NCBI RefSeq assembly: GCF_032854445.1 | Contig: NC_088305.1 | Coordinates: forward strand, 12,817,717-12,881,716 | Direction: 5' to 3' | Length of the DNA: 64,000 nucleotides | Source of the DNA: Liolophura sinensis | Lineage: Eukaryota; Mollusca; Polyplacophora; Chitonida; Chitonidae | In this document: positions 38,025 through 50,227 of the stretch, one piece after another | Numbering within the stretch: the stretch's first letter is position 1 | Layout of the letters: each line of letters begins with the position of its first letter | The notes under the pieces: generated by a model | Told to the model about the DNA's origin: nothing | Seen by the model: only the letters and a program-made list of their open reading frames with translations | The model's database searches: none | Translations under genes and position numbers: made by a program

Positions 38025-38267
38025 AATAACACTTACACAAATGTATCTGCCGAAATTCTACCCAGTGTCCATTGCTGTGAGTTCAAGTCCAGCTCATGCT
38101 GGCTTCCTCTCTGGCTGTATGTGGGAAGGTCTGTCAGCAGCCTGCGGATGGTCATGGGTTCCCCCCGGGCTCTGCCCAGTTTCCTCCCACCATAATGCTG
38201 GCTGCCATTGTATAAGTGAAATATTCTTAAGTAAGGCATAAAAACAGCAATCAAATAAGTAAATAAA
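37815..38267 (+). mobile_element. Chimeric SINE, copy 3, longest, with duplication
   Basis: A 453-bp unit flanked by the perfect 12-bp tctagatcttta at 37803-37814 and 38268-38279. From 5': gcagtcgctgtgagttaatt, about 140 bp of unfamiliar sequence, (TA)n at about 37967-38022, gaataacacttacac, aaattctacccagtgtccat, then type A core and tail. The flanks show that head, (TA)n and SINE inserted as one molecule. Confidence 0.93.
37967..38022. repeat. (TA)n tract within chimeric SINE copy 3
   Basis: About 28 TA units at the same place in the element as in copy 1. Confidence 0.95.
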
Positions 38268-39708
38268 TCTAGATCTTTACACATGAATCTTCACCATCAT
38301 TTATTTTTTACAAGCATTTTTGCATCCCAGGCCTTCACATGAATGTGTCATATGTTTCTCTGAGATCTTTGCGCAATTTGCAACAAGGAAAGAGGATCAT
38401 TTTTGAATGGTGATAAAATTTGAGTTTTGATCACTTGCTGTCTTTGACTTACGAGTGTAAAATTTCATCCAGGATGTTAAGTTACAGATTGAGATCCTTG
38501 TTAATATTAAAAAATGGTTTTGATTTTTTTTTTTTTGGACAGAATTTAGGATGATATACATATACTGCTGACAAAATGTAAGTTCCAGCACCAAAAATAA
38601 TATTTTATGACCCTTACTTGCCTCTGAACATGCACACTTCCTTATTTGGGGGAAATTTGAGGTGAAATACAGTGTATTGTATGCTAGTTAATTTTTGCCC
38701 CTCCTGTTTGATCAAGGGGTCTGTTCAGTCAGGCTTGATCTTCCTGGCCTTACAAGTGTTTCAGATTCTACAATCCTGCCCAGCTCTGCAACACTCACAC
38801 ACATTCCCCAAAATAGCAGACCTCCCTCCTAACATCAAACAAAAGTCTGGAGTTTGGCTATAAACAACAGTCAATTAATCAAGCAAACATCAAACCACCA
38901 GCAATTAAGGCAGCATCCCATACCCCCTCCCCCCCCCCCCCTCCACCCTTGTGTATACATGTCATTAATCAGTCAGGGTTTTACCCTAATGAAAAACACC
39001 CCTGATGTACTGACATGAGTTGTGAAGGGCAGACTAGGTATAGGCCACCATCTGTCATCACAATGGCTGGCATGGGCCCTTGACCCAGGGGAATCCTGAT
39101 AAGGCTTGTTGGTCATCCCCTAGGATTGTGCTCGCTGTTGAACCATGACATCAGACCCCTGGAGTTGGGGTGGTGCCAGGGTGGGGGGCTAGAGGTCATG
39201 TGGTTGCTAATGAATATTGGATACCCCTTGCAGATTTAATCCCATTACACATGTTGGAATGTACAATACTGTACCATAAAGCAAACATGCATGCATTATT
39301 AGTTGAGCTTTTGTGTCAAATAGTACAATTTTGGGAAATGACTTTAAAATTGACAAAAGAATGTTGATAGCATTGTCAGTGCACATGTACCAACACACGT
39401 GAATTGTTCCAAGTTTGCTTTGACTGCATGACCCAATGTTCTCATGGAAGCCGATCCACCATTGAGGTGTAAGGCTCACTTTAATACACGTATCATTTTT
39501 AAAGTCTACAGACAAAAACTCTGCATCTTCACCACGTTTCTAACACACATGACATCATTACTCGAATCTAGCATTTGAGTGTGCAATCTCATTGGTCAAG
39601 AATGGATCAGCTGAGGTGAGAACATAATTTTACGCTTGAGGCAAATGAGTCAGTGACAACCCCAGATTTGAAATATGGATAATATATGTATGTATTTGTC
39701 TGCTTGTG

Positions 39709-39799
39709 CATGTAACTCTACAAATACAGTGTATTTTGATCACATGTAACTCTACAAATACAGTGTATTTCGATCACATGTAACTCTACAAATACAAAT
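39709..39799 (+). repeat. Short tandem repeat, about 32 bp, three copies
   Basis: catgtaactctacaaataca followed by gtgtatttcgat, twice nearly identical, and a partial third. Confidence 0.85.
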
Positions 39800-40245
39800 G
39801 TTACACAATATTCTGTTTTTAAAAATTTTGGTCTAATATCTAATTAACATGTAGGGCCCACCATGTGAGCCACATTTCATATTTAGACTTCAGCTTTCGG
39901 CTTATTCACTAAACCTGTCGATGACAAACGCTGACTTAATGCATGTATTTCATGGTATGTCAAATTAATTTGCTACCTGCTCAGGTCAGTGGTGCATGTC
40001 AGCTTAATTTGTTGAAATCTTATGAGAACAAGGGGAAACAATTATGAACTTACACGGATGTATACTGATTAGAATGAGCCATGGGCAAACTGTTCATGTA
40101 AGTCAAAAGTAAAAAACTTCCTATACATGTACAAGTATGTGTTATTTACCTCTTAGATTTCTGGTCCTAAGATTCATACTTGTTTTTTTTTTTTTTTCAC
40201 ATTTGGTGAAATTGTTATTGTAAGTAATTTCACCCACATCAAAGA

Positions 40246-40330
40246 GGGAGTGAGTGAGTGCTTGGTGTTAAACATCATACTGTACAATTTTTCCGTCATA
40301 TGACGATGACCCATATACAGGAAGAGCCAG
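40246..40330 (-). mobile_element. SINE type B 3' fragment
   Basis: (AGTG)n then cttggtgttaaacatcatac and ccgtcatatgacgatgaccc; 5' part missing. Confidence 0.75.
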
Positions 40331-40942
40331 TTAATGTTTTGACATCTCCAGATAGGTTGTACATGTTATTTTGCATTTTATTATGGGATTAAATTCACTG
40401 AACAATATCTGAAGTCTGTAAAGTATCTGACCTGATAGGCAGATGTAAATTTCTTAACATTTGCTCTCCATGAAAACAGTGTTGTAACTTTACGCATGTA
40501 ATTTGACAGACAGGCATGTGGAACACACAATTAGGGTGGTGAGATAAAGGTTAATGGAGGTTATTAACTGATTAAATGTGTCCATGCACTTTAGAGATTG
40601 ATATTGTGTGCATTTAAATCTTAATTAGAACTTTAGAAAATTTCAGTTTTACATTTTATATTATTCATGTATTTATACCGAGAAGCATTGACCCCTAGAA
40701 AAAAAGCGAAGTAGTTGTGTAGGTACAAAAGGTTAGGTTGGTGAAATCATGTTATCAAATGACACGCATTGAACTCTGATTTCTGTGTAACATACCTGTA
40801 CTTCAATCATGTGATTTCTAACGGAGAGAAGTTGACAGTTGATCGAAAGGAACGCAGAGAGTTCGCAAAACTCAGTGTTAATCGTAAGTCTTTGCTTAGT
40901 AATGAGGAACAACCATTTGGAATGCGGAAAGACACAAATTAT

Positions 40943-41339
40943 GAAGTTGTGGCTGATTGTAGAGCTCGTTCAGATCCTGGGATAAGTTGTGGCTGATTGT
41001 AGAGCTCGTACAGATCCTGGGATAAATTGTGGCTGATTGTAGAGCTCGTAGGGATCCCAGAATAAATTGTGGCTGATTGTAGAACTTGTACGGATCCCGG
41101 GATAAGTTGTGGCTGATTGTAGAGCTTGTACGGATCCTGGGATAAGTTGTGGCTGATTGTAGGGATCCTGGGATAAGTTGTGGCTGATTGTAGAGCTCGT
41201 ACGGATCCTGGGATAAGTTGTGGCTGATTGTAGAGCTCGTACAGATCCTGGGATAAGTTGTGGCTGATTGTAGAGCTAGTATGGATCCCAGGATAAGTTG
41301 TGGCTGATTGTAGAGCTAGTACGGATCCCAGGATAAATT
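40943..41339 (+). repeat. 40-bp tandem array, about 10 copies
   Basis: Unit ttgtggctgattgtagagct then cgtacggatcctgggataag. ggctgattgt recurs at 40951, 40991 and 41031, a period of 40. One unit near 41160 has lost 10 bases. Confidence 0.95.
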
Positions 41340-41734
41340 GCATGTGCAGTTGGCTAAGAATGTGACATTAGACTGAGTGTGGGTAAAAAGCTACCTGCAC
41401 ATTTGTAAATGTGTATTAAGAGAGCATGTCTTTTGCCCAGGTAGAAGCCTGTTTTACATACATGTTGACGGCAGATCTGTCTGTATATCCCAGCATGTGG
41501 TGTCAGTCTGATCGGCATGTGTAGAATCTACACCTACATGTACATGTATGTACAGTCTGCCTCCCTTCCCCGAAACCAGATTACCCAGGTCATGGCTAAC
41601 AAGCTCTGTACGTTAATTGCGATATAATACAATGTTTCCTGGGCTGTGGGATCACAGGTTAGTGCTCTATATGTTCTGAGACTCCAAGCAAGAACCGCCC
41701 AGATTGTTTGTATGTACAGTTCTAAGCTGTTGTT

Positions 41735-42890
41735 TTGGGACATTGTTCGCGACTACACTGTTCATACATGCTCGTGTATGAAGAGATTGCTTTACCACAG
41801 AGTAGAGATCCCCCAGACTACAGTTATAAGTTACAGTTGTTTTGGAAAAGTTTTCGAGACTACGTTAGCTGTTCACGTGTTGTTCTACCACAGAGAAGAG
41901 ACTGCCCAAACTACAGTACTGAACAGTCAGGTTGGGACACCACAGTGTTAAAGACTGCAGTGTTTATGTGTTAGCCATCGTTTTACCATAGACCATAGGC
42001 CCCCCGATCTACAGTTCTTAACCGCCACGTTGGGACACCAAAGTGTTAAAGACTGCGCTGTTCACGTTTTAGTTTTTGTTTTACCATAGAGCAGAGACCG
42101 CCTAAACTACATGTACATGTACAGTTCTAAACCGTCACGTTGGCACACCAAAGTGTTAAAGACTGCGCTATTCACGTTTTAGTGTTTGTTTTACCATAGA
42201 GCAGAGACTGCCCAAACTACATGTACATGTACAGTTTTAAACCGTGACGATGGGACATTACAGTGTTATAGACTACACTGTTCACTTGTTTTACCATAGA
42301 GCAGATCATTTTTTAAACCATCAGGCTGGGACACCATAGTGTTATAGACTACATGTATGCTGTTGACGTGTTAGCAGTTGTTTTTACCATAGAGCTGAAG
42401 CCGCCCAAACTACGGTTCTAAACATTCAAGGTGGGACACCACGGTGTTGTAAACTACGCTCTTGACGTGTTAGCTGTTGTTTTACCATAGAGCAGGGGTC
42501 GCCCAAACTACAGTTCTAAATAATCAGCCTGGGACACCACGGTATTTATAGACTATGCTCTTGACGTGTTAGCTGTTGTTTTACCATAGAGCAGAGGCCG
42601 CCCAAACTATTAAACATCCATGCTGGGACACCACTGTGCTGTAGACTACGCTCTTGACGTGTTAGCAGTTATTTTACCATAGAGCAGAGGCCGCCCAAAC
42701 TATTAAACATTCAGGCTGGGACACCACTGTGTTGTAGACTACGCTCTTGACGTGTTAGCAGTTATTTTACCATAGAGCAGAGGCCGCCCAAACTATTAAA
42801 CATTCAGGCTGGGACACCACTGTGTTGAAACTACGCTCTTGACGTGTTAGGAGTTGCTTCATCACAGTGCCCAGCCTACAGTTCTAATCA
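41735..42890 (+). repeat. Degenerate 93-110-bp tandem array, about 10-11 copies
   Basis: Units share ttgttttaccatagagcaga, ccgcccaaactacagttcta, gctgggacaccacagtgtt and ctcttgacgtgttagcagtt. ttaccatag occurs at about 42081, 42191, 42291, 42384, 42482, 42581, 42674 and 42767. The right-hand units are shorter and more alike (93-99 bp), the left ones longer and more diverged. Confidence 0.92.
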
Positions 42891-43015
42891 TTTAGACTGG
42901 GACCAGTCAAGTTTCAAGACTATTCTCAGTTCACGTGTAGGGGTTGTCTCTACCACACAGAAAAGACAACAGTTACAACAGGAACTCTGTGGTTTTATAT
43001 TCGTGTTGCTGTCAG

Positions 43016-43046
<31 letters not shown>
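43016..43046. repeat. (TA)n microsatellite
   Basis: About 15 TA units just right of the 93-110-bp array. Confidence 0.93.
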
Positions 43047-43051
<5 letters not shown>

Positions 43052-44164
43052 TTGTTCATGTATGTATATATATAAACAGAGGGTGTTAAGAGAATGTGCG
43101 TGTACATGGATGTGGAGATTAACCGTCACTTCCTGATAGAGATGGCACGTTCAGTTGTGACAGAAAACTGACCAGAAACAACGATTGTTGTCGTGGTAAC
43201 AAGCACTTAAAGTCTGTGTAAATGTAGTTTATGTACAGCATGCATAGAGTTGCAGTTGTTTCTTGACCTGGACATTCAGAAGAGATTTTGACTGGACGGT
43301 TCAAGTACATGTGGGAGAAAGTGTCCATACTTTAACTAAATCAGAGCAAGCGTATGTGGATTGTACTAGTCATTTCTAATGTGGATTTTTCTCATTCTTT
43401 CATGTGGATACTTTGCAGAGAAAAGGCAACTTGTGGAATTTGGGAGGTAAAACCCATTGGGAATACCCTTGTGGATGAGAACGTATTACAGAGTCCTATT
43501 CAGTTTGATCTTTGGTTGATTCATGGAGTGGATGTTACCGTAGCAGAGAAGAAAGGCCACAAACTAGAAAGCTCAACAAGTGTTGTTGTTGTTGTGCATA
43601 GTGTATTCAATTCCTAATGTCGAATTTGTTCATTTCGTGAAAATTAGTACATGAAAAAAAAAGTAAACGGCAGTTGTGGAAGCAAGTCTGTGGATAAATT
43701 CGTTTTATGGAAGTCACTTTCTCTTGTATTTCATTTAATGAATGTTAATTGCCTGGAAGAAAGACGCATGCATTTTTTTTTCTGCGGGAATTTTGGAATC
43801 AAGACATCTGTACATGCCCATTTGCATGGTTTGGACCTCAGTTTTGTGTCCATTTGAAACTGTCAGATAATGAAAGTTGTGTTGTTGTCGTTCTTAACAT
43901 GTACCACAAAACTTTTCTGTCAACCATTCTGCGACAGCCATCATTCTGTGTGTGTACAGTACTCAGAGGTCACAGAAGTCACAGAAGTCACAATGGCTGC
44001 TTTCGGTTGTTGACTTGTTCCGTACAAGCACAGAAGCTCAATTGTCTGTAGCCAATTTGTGTCCAGGGGAGAAAAAAACCTGTGGTAGGATGACCTTTAG
44101 GAAGCTTCTAGCTAGTTAAGGATCTCACCCAGTACTGGAACTCATTTGGTGAGTGGCAGACAAC

Positions 44165-44215
44165 ATGGCTGCCAGGTCCAGCTTACGGGCCTACTGGAAG
44201 TCTTTACAAATGGAG
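44165..44215 (+). CDS. PARD3: Candidate alternative first exon of PARD3 inside intron 1
   Basis: ATG in a favourable context (acaacATGGc) opens 17 codons, MAARSSLRAYWKSLQME, ending exactly at GAG|gtaggt, a good donor, in phase 0. Splicing to coding exon 2 at 54011 would keep the frame. The product would lack residues 1-40 and so half of the oligomerisation domain. PAR-3 isoforms with altered N termini exist in animals, but this exon has no recognisable homology and could be chance. A weak acceptor (gagtggcag) precedes it at 44160. Confidence 0.22.
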
Positions 44216-45002
44216 GTAGGTTTGTGTGCTGTGTTATTGGCAAAGTGTTGATCTTTAGCTCTCAAAGCCCATGTGTTGATTAAGAGAAACAATGTTATTG
44301 TTTTCCTGAAATAGGTCATAATGACTGTTTCATCAGTTGATGTTAATGTAATCTACATTGTCAGGATTACCCCCTGGATATGACGGGTTAAAATCACTCT
44401 ACACTCAACTGTGTGAGCTGTTCAAAAGCCGTGTTTAAAGTGTTTATTATTTTGCACACAACACCAACCAACTACATGTATAATGTATATACTGTACCGT
44501 ACATGTTGTTGAGTGCGTACTTGTAAACATTGACATGTACACGTGTGTCAGATGGCAACTTTTTTGTGAGGAGATACAGAAGTGCATAACAAAGGTATGG
44601 TAATGTGTTTACATGTATGGTAATGTGTTTACATGTACATTGACTTGTACTTGTAAATATAGACCTGTCATAGTTCTTTTAAGACGGTTATGTCGGTCTG
44701 TCTGGTGGTCGGTTGGTCGGTCGGTCACACTTTGCATGTATGTCATCCACGTACATGTATCTAAAATTCTTTAAAACATGGGCCGTTAACTTCAATAACG
44801 AGGAGCCTAAACTTTGAAGATTGGGCTTTTTAGCAGGATTTTGCAGGTGCTGTGAATTTGCTCTTCACCACTCTCTACGTGTATACATGTACAATGTAAT
44901 TCACCAAACTGTATCAGTTGACACGTACAGGTAAATTTGTGTATGAGTTTGGTGTACATGTATGTGTATACATGTGTACTATGGTCCACATCATGTACAT
45001 GT

Positions 45003-45051
45003 ATTCTTGAGTATAGCGTAAAACAACAATCAAATAAAAAGATAAACAAAT
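45003..45051 (+). mobile_element. SINE type A tail fragment
   Basis: tattcttgagtatagcgtaa then aacaacaatcaaataaaa; only the 3' end survives. Confidence 0.6.
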
Positions 45052-45506
45052 CATATACATGTACAGGAATCAGGTGTACATTTATACACATTATGTAGGA
45101 CATGAAGGTGTGCTTCCGTGTACCTGTGGACATATAAGTGTGATGTGTAGGAATCTTAGAGGACATTTGGAAACGATGTATGTTTTAGATGTCCATGCAT
45201 GTGTATGTGTTAATTAAGTGTAAGAGGGCTTGGGTGTGTTGCTGGCAGTGATTAGGGCAGCCTTTATTAGTATAAGAATCTGAGGTATTTGACTTTTGTA
45301 ACCAGCGGACATTGCCCTACATTGTTCACATTGTGGACTTCAGACTCTACAGAGAATACTTAATCCCACAATCACAGAGCACTGGCCTGGCAGATGCTGA
45401 ACATGTAGACTGTATCTGTATTATTAGAGACCATTGGAAATTGTGAGAGTTAATATCACTGATCAAGGAGATGTACGTACTTAAGATTTAGGTACATAGT
45501 ACATGT

Positions 45507-45508
<2 letters not shown>

Positions 45509-45551
<43 letters not shown>
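45509..45551. repeat. (TA)n microsatellite
   Basis: About 21 AT units followed by acacacac. Confidence 0.93.
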
Positions 45552-45559
<8 letters not shown>

Positions 45560-46022
45560 AAATGTGTTTAAATCTTAATAATACCTCAGATTTCCTAGTT
45601 TAGTGTCATAGAAGGTCAAGAAATGTTGTTACAGTAGTGTGGGAAGCAGTACGGCCATTTTTCATTCCCTCATCCCCCCCCACCCCCGACAACAAAAAAC
45701 AAAAAGAACTTTAGACATGTAATACAATTTAATGGCGACTAACAAAATGAACGCCCATGCATACACATGTGCACTGCAGACTGTTCAGCACATAAAACTA
45801 TAATGGATCTATGTGAAAAATAATAAAACCCTAGTAAAAAATGATTTCAGGGCATCTCTGGCCGTCCAGCATCCCAGAGCTGAGGGGCCTAGACAGGCCC
45901 CTGTACCTTCAGCTTTTTGTGCTGGGATAGTCTGCGGACGACTGTATCAGTTTCAAATTGCTTCCAAGGCACCTGTGTTCTCATATTCTCAAAACATTGG
46001 AGGGAAGGTCTACTAGCTACAT

Positions 46023-46157
46023 TTACCTGCAGATGGTTGTGGGTTTCCCCTCTGAGCTCTGTCTGGCTTTTTACCACTATAATGCTGGCCACTATCATAT
46101 AGTATAAGAGAACTATTCTTGAGTACTGCATAAAACTCTAATCAAATAAATAAACAC
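46023..46157 (+). mobile_element. SINE type A, truncated and diverged
   Basis: acctgcagatggttgtgggt, accactataatgctggccac and tattcttgagtactgcataa are recognisable; an insertion splits the ataagtgaaat part. Confidence 0.75.
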
Positions 46158-46663
46158 TCTCGAAAAACCATTATAGTGTAAGTGTACATATATACTGTAT
46201 GTGCACAGTTTTGAGTCAATTTTTTGTGACATATCTCTTCTGTTGTGTATGTGTCTGGTTAGAATTACACTATCAGCTTGTCATGCAAGCAGGTTTAAGG
46301 ACATTTACAGGTATCTCATTAACCTTTGGTGTTGTCTCAGTTTTCTGACTTCTAAATTCCACCCATCCTGCCCATGATCATGGGGACGCGATTGTCGATG
46401 TCTGGCATTTTAGTGATGTCTAACTTCTTTTCCCCCTTCGTTGTAATGATGGACACCATGTCAAAAACAGAATGGTGTTACAGTAGAAACTGATAAATTG
46501 TGACATTGTGCAATGATCAATTTTTGACGTAGCAATGGCTTGAGGTCCAACTTTACATTGGCACCACCTCACGGTGCAATGGCTTCTGTCTGGTGGAAAC
46601 GCTACACTTATATGTCTACAAGCCTGGAAATAATTTATAACTTGATGCAAGACATACATGGAA

Positions 46664-46912
46664 TTTATTTATTTATTTATTTGATTGTTGTTCTACGAGT
46701 ACTCAAGAATGTTTCACTTATACAATGGTGACCAGCATTATGGTGGGAGGAAAGTGGGCAGAACCCACGACCATCGGCAGGTTGCTGTCAGATCCTCCCA
46801 CGTACAACCAGATAGGAAGCCAGCATGAGCTGGATTTGAACTCACAGTGCCCACGTTGGTGAGAAGACCCTGGGTCATTGCACAGCATTGGCATGGTAAC
46901 CACAGAGTCGAT
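46664..46912 (-). mobile_element. SINE type A, full length
   Basis: (ATTT)n tail, core with a small deletion, box B (gttcaaatcc) and a diverged head ending near gtaaccacagagtc. Confidence 0.87.
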
Positions 46913-48551
46913 GTAATGGCAAATCCTCCAGGTGTTCACATTATCAAAAAAGTTACAATGTTATTTACGTGGCAGCTTTGGCCAGCACCATTTGGTGCAG
47001 GAGGTGCTAATAGTCCCTGCCCTGCTGCTTACATGTGTTTCAAGGCTTGGTACTACTTCGTATATACTGCACATGTGTGGTGTTTCAGCCTTAGAGTGAC
47101 AGTTCGACTTTTTACATCGATTCATATCATTATTATTAAAGATCTACTGTATGTCTGGCCTTGTTCAGTTCAACTTTTTTCTATACTTTCTATACTGTAC
47201 ATTTATATGTATCAGTGAATATTTGAAGTCCTAAGGCAGTACATGTATCAGGTGATCTGACTCCACCCCCCCCACCCCCCCCACCCCCCTTAGCCCTTAA
47301 GCCTCAGGTTGTACATGTACCTGTTAACATGTTACTGAATACCTGAGCCCTGACTCCCCCAGGTGAGAGTCCTTTAACTCTGCACAGGTCTCTCTTTGAA
47401 CTAGACAATGCGCATGTATAAAAACTAGTATGCTTTTGTTTTGTCATTTTGAAAGAATTTCAAGCACCTGCCTTGTTAGGTTTACATGTTGACATGTATG
47501 TGTGTGATGCGTATGTAAATTTAAGCTGTGATTTCTAGATTTGAAGAAGCTACTTGGGTTCAGTATGTTGTGTTTTTCCTCTAGTTCTGATTGGTTTCCT
47601 CCAGGCTCTGTCTGGTTTCCTCTAGAGTATGTCGGGTTTCCTCCTGATTGTTTTCCTCATTTCAGAAGCCTGATACATGTATGTTGATAAGAAATGTTCT
47701 AGAAAATGGTATAAATTTCTGATGTAAAAGGTAATTATATGTGTATGTACATGGCCACTAGATTTTCTGCATTGGCCAACTTATATACTGAGAGTACATG
47801 TGTTGCACGTAATTAAAAATACATGTGTTCTAGATAAAACATTCCTTGAATGACATACATGCATGCCTAAGTAGATGAAGAAAGCAGTAACAGTTACACA
47901 CTGATTATGAACAGTAGACTCAAAGCTTGGGCCATAGGCCAGTCACCACCAGCGCACAGGTGAGCATGGTGCCATCCATCAAGCTGGTGTCACACTTACC
48001 TGTGTGTGTACCTGTACACTGTGAGTGACAGGTGACCTCTTACTGTAGGATGATACTAACATTACTCAGGACCTCAAAAATGGGGTCAGCTGCCATTAAC
48101 TTCAGCTTAGCAGCTGAGGCTCCACACGGGTGGGTCACACTGAGGTATGTGTAGTGAACTGGCACACACATGAACATGTTTGGATGTTTTTTCTCTGTAA
48201 TGTGTTATGGATTGTGTAACTTTTGGCAATTATTATGACATGTACAATGTAAATGCAGTACTGGGAGCTTTTGCTTATAATATACATGTATGTATATATA
48301 AACAGTGTGTGTGTGTAAAGTTGTACATCAAACTGGAACATACACAGAATGTATAGAGACCAGTTGTTAGCTCTGTGCTCTAAAAAACAGTATTGTTTAC
48401 AGTGTGTATGTACCAAGCTAGAATGCGGATGTGCGCGTTTTGACAATTTTTTTCTTACGGGTATTATTTACAAAACAAAAATCTTTGATCAGATTGCTAA
48501 CAAATTAAGATAAGGGAAAACATACAGAGTATATACATGTGTATATATGTA

Positions 48552-48585
<34 letters not shown>
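48552..48585. repeat. (GT)n(AT)n microsatellite
   Basis: A gtgtgtgt run followed by tatatata, directly left of the SINE duplication at 48590. Confidence 0.9.
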
Positions 48586-48600
48586 CAAACACACAAAGTA

Positions 48601-48769
48601 TTTCTCTCCGGCCGTAAGTGGGAAGGTCTGCCAGCAACCTGCGGATGGTCGTGGGTTTCCCAAGGGCTGTGCCCGGTTTCCACCCACCATAATGCTGGCT
48701 GCCGTCGTATAAGTGAAATATTCTTGAGTACGGCGTAAAACACCAATCAAAAAAAAAAAAAAAAAAAAT
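48601..48769 (+). mobile_element. SINE type A, 5'-truncated, poly-A tailed, with duplication
   Basis: Starts at ttctctccggccgtaagtgg, near the truncation point of the 23804 copy, and ends in a pure A run rather than (AAAT)n. cacacaaagta flanks it at 48590-48600 and 48770-48780. Confidence 0.93.
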
Positions 48770-48999
48770 CACACAAAGTACATACATGAACATATGGTGA
48801 TTGTGTGAAATTAATTCATTTCTACCATGCACTAGGTGCATGTTGTGAGTAATCACCCCAGTTAATCATGATACAAGTACATTTGCTGTAAATGGGATCT
48901 AGTTTTAATTGAGAAGTGAATAGCTTTTCTTCGATGAAGTAATAAATGTCGTACACCCGTTATATACTAGTCCAAATATTCTGACTCATACTTGCAGCA

Positions 49000-49235
49000 T
49001 CAGCGTAATGACCTAGGAGCCTCTCACCAGTACGGTCGTTGCGAGTTCAAGTCCAGCCCATGCTGGCTTCCTCTCCAGCCGTAAGTGGGAAGGTCTGCCA
49101 GCAACATGTGGATGGTCGTGGGTTTCCCCCCATGCTCTGCCTGGTTTCCTCCCACCATAATGCTGGCCGCCGTCGTATAAGTGAAATATTCTTGAGTACG
49201 GCGTAAAACACCAATCAAACAAATCAATCAGTCAA
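49000..49235 (+). mobile_element. SINE type A, truncated within the tRNA head
   Basis: Starts at tcagcgtaatgacctaggag, so box A is lost while box B (gttcaagtcc) remains. acttgcagca flanks it at 48990-48999 and 49236-49245. Confidence 0.92.
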
Positions 49236-49605
49236 ACTTGCAGCAGCTATTGTGACAGGCCTAACGGCATCCTGCAGACTTAGAGTAAGAAGGTGTTTCA
49301 TTTGACAAAATTAAGAGTTTCCAAACAACGTTGCTGATGCTTAATTATCCACTTTGTCCTCTTGTTTTAACTACATTTGAGCACCTGTAGTTTTTCTCTC
49401 CTCGTCTACAGTCTTATTTCTCCCTTGTTTATCCACAGTCAACGATATTTTAACAAACAAAGTCTCCCACACTTCCTCTCTGTTCAGGCTTTCACTCTTA
49501 TCATGATGGTTGCCAATGTGTACGCACGAAGTGCTTACATCACACGCGTCGTGGACATCTTTAAGTCTTCAGCATGCCATTAGGCCTATCACAATATCTG
49601 CTGCA

Positions 49606-49821
49606 GGGGCCTCCATGGCTCAGTTGGTTTGCGCGCTGTGTGTTCAAGTCCAGCTCATGCTGACTGTACGTGGGAAGGTCTTGCAGCAACTTGCGGATGG
49701 TCGTGGGTTTCCTCCAGGTTCTGCCCGGTTTCCACCCACCATAATGATGGCCACTGTCGCATAAGTGAAATATTCTTGAGTAGGGCGTAAAACATCAATC
49801 TAATAAATAAATAAATAAATA
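49606..49821 (+). mobile_element. SINE type A with internal deletion between box A and box B
   Basis: The head ggcctccatggctcagttgg is intact, but the spacer of about 50 bp between gcgcgc and gttcaagtcc is missing, and another gap removes ttcctctccgg. The perfect 13-bp aatatctgctgca flanks it at 49593-49605 and 49822-49834. Confidence 0.94.
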
Positions 49822-50227
49822 AATATCTGCTGCAAGTCTGAGTCAGAATATTCTGACTAGGTGTATACATGTACATGGTTACGCTGCATTTAATACCCTC
49901 TTACATACATATACATGCCTGTGTTTATTTTTCCCAACTATTCTGTGAACAATGAAGGCACTTTTACCCACATACATTTAGTGGGGGTACAAAAAATCCT
50001 ATTTTCATAAAATTTTTGAACAATTTTAGTTTTGCATTTTGTTTTCTCCTGTTTTGAGGCACTCTATGCAGAGAAAATAGACAAGGGAAAAGGTAATAGG
50101 TTCAAAATTCAACAGAAAATAGAGAAATAAAGGAGATACCCAAGTTTTTAAATCAGGCTAATGTGATTTAGTATTTGACACGAAAAGAAAGAATCGCCCA
50201 GTGTCATATTAATGCATGTACACTCTG

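Noticed and set aside
40939-41343. 134-residue minus-strand frame with SATTYPG-type repeats
   Set aside because: Product of the 40-bp array, whose period is not a multiple of three; three units together make the apparent 40-residue repeat. No other gene signal.
48497-49227. Several frames with the peptide GVLRRTQEYFTYTTAASIM
   Set aside because: The same peptide appears wherever the SINE occurs; it is the translated repeat, not a conserved protein.
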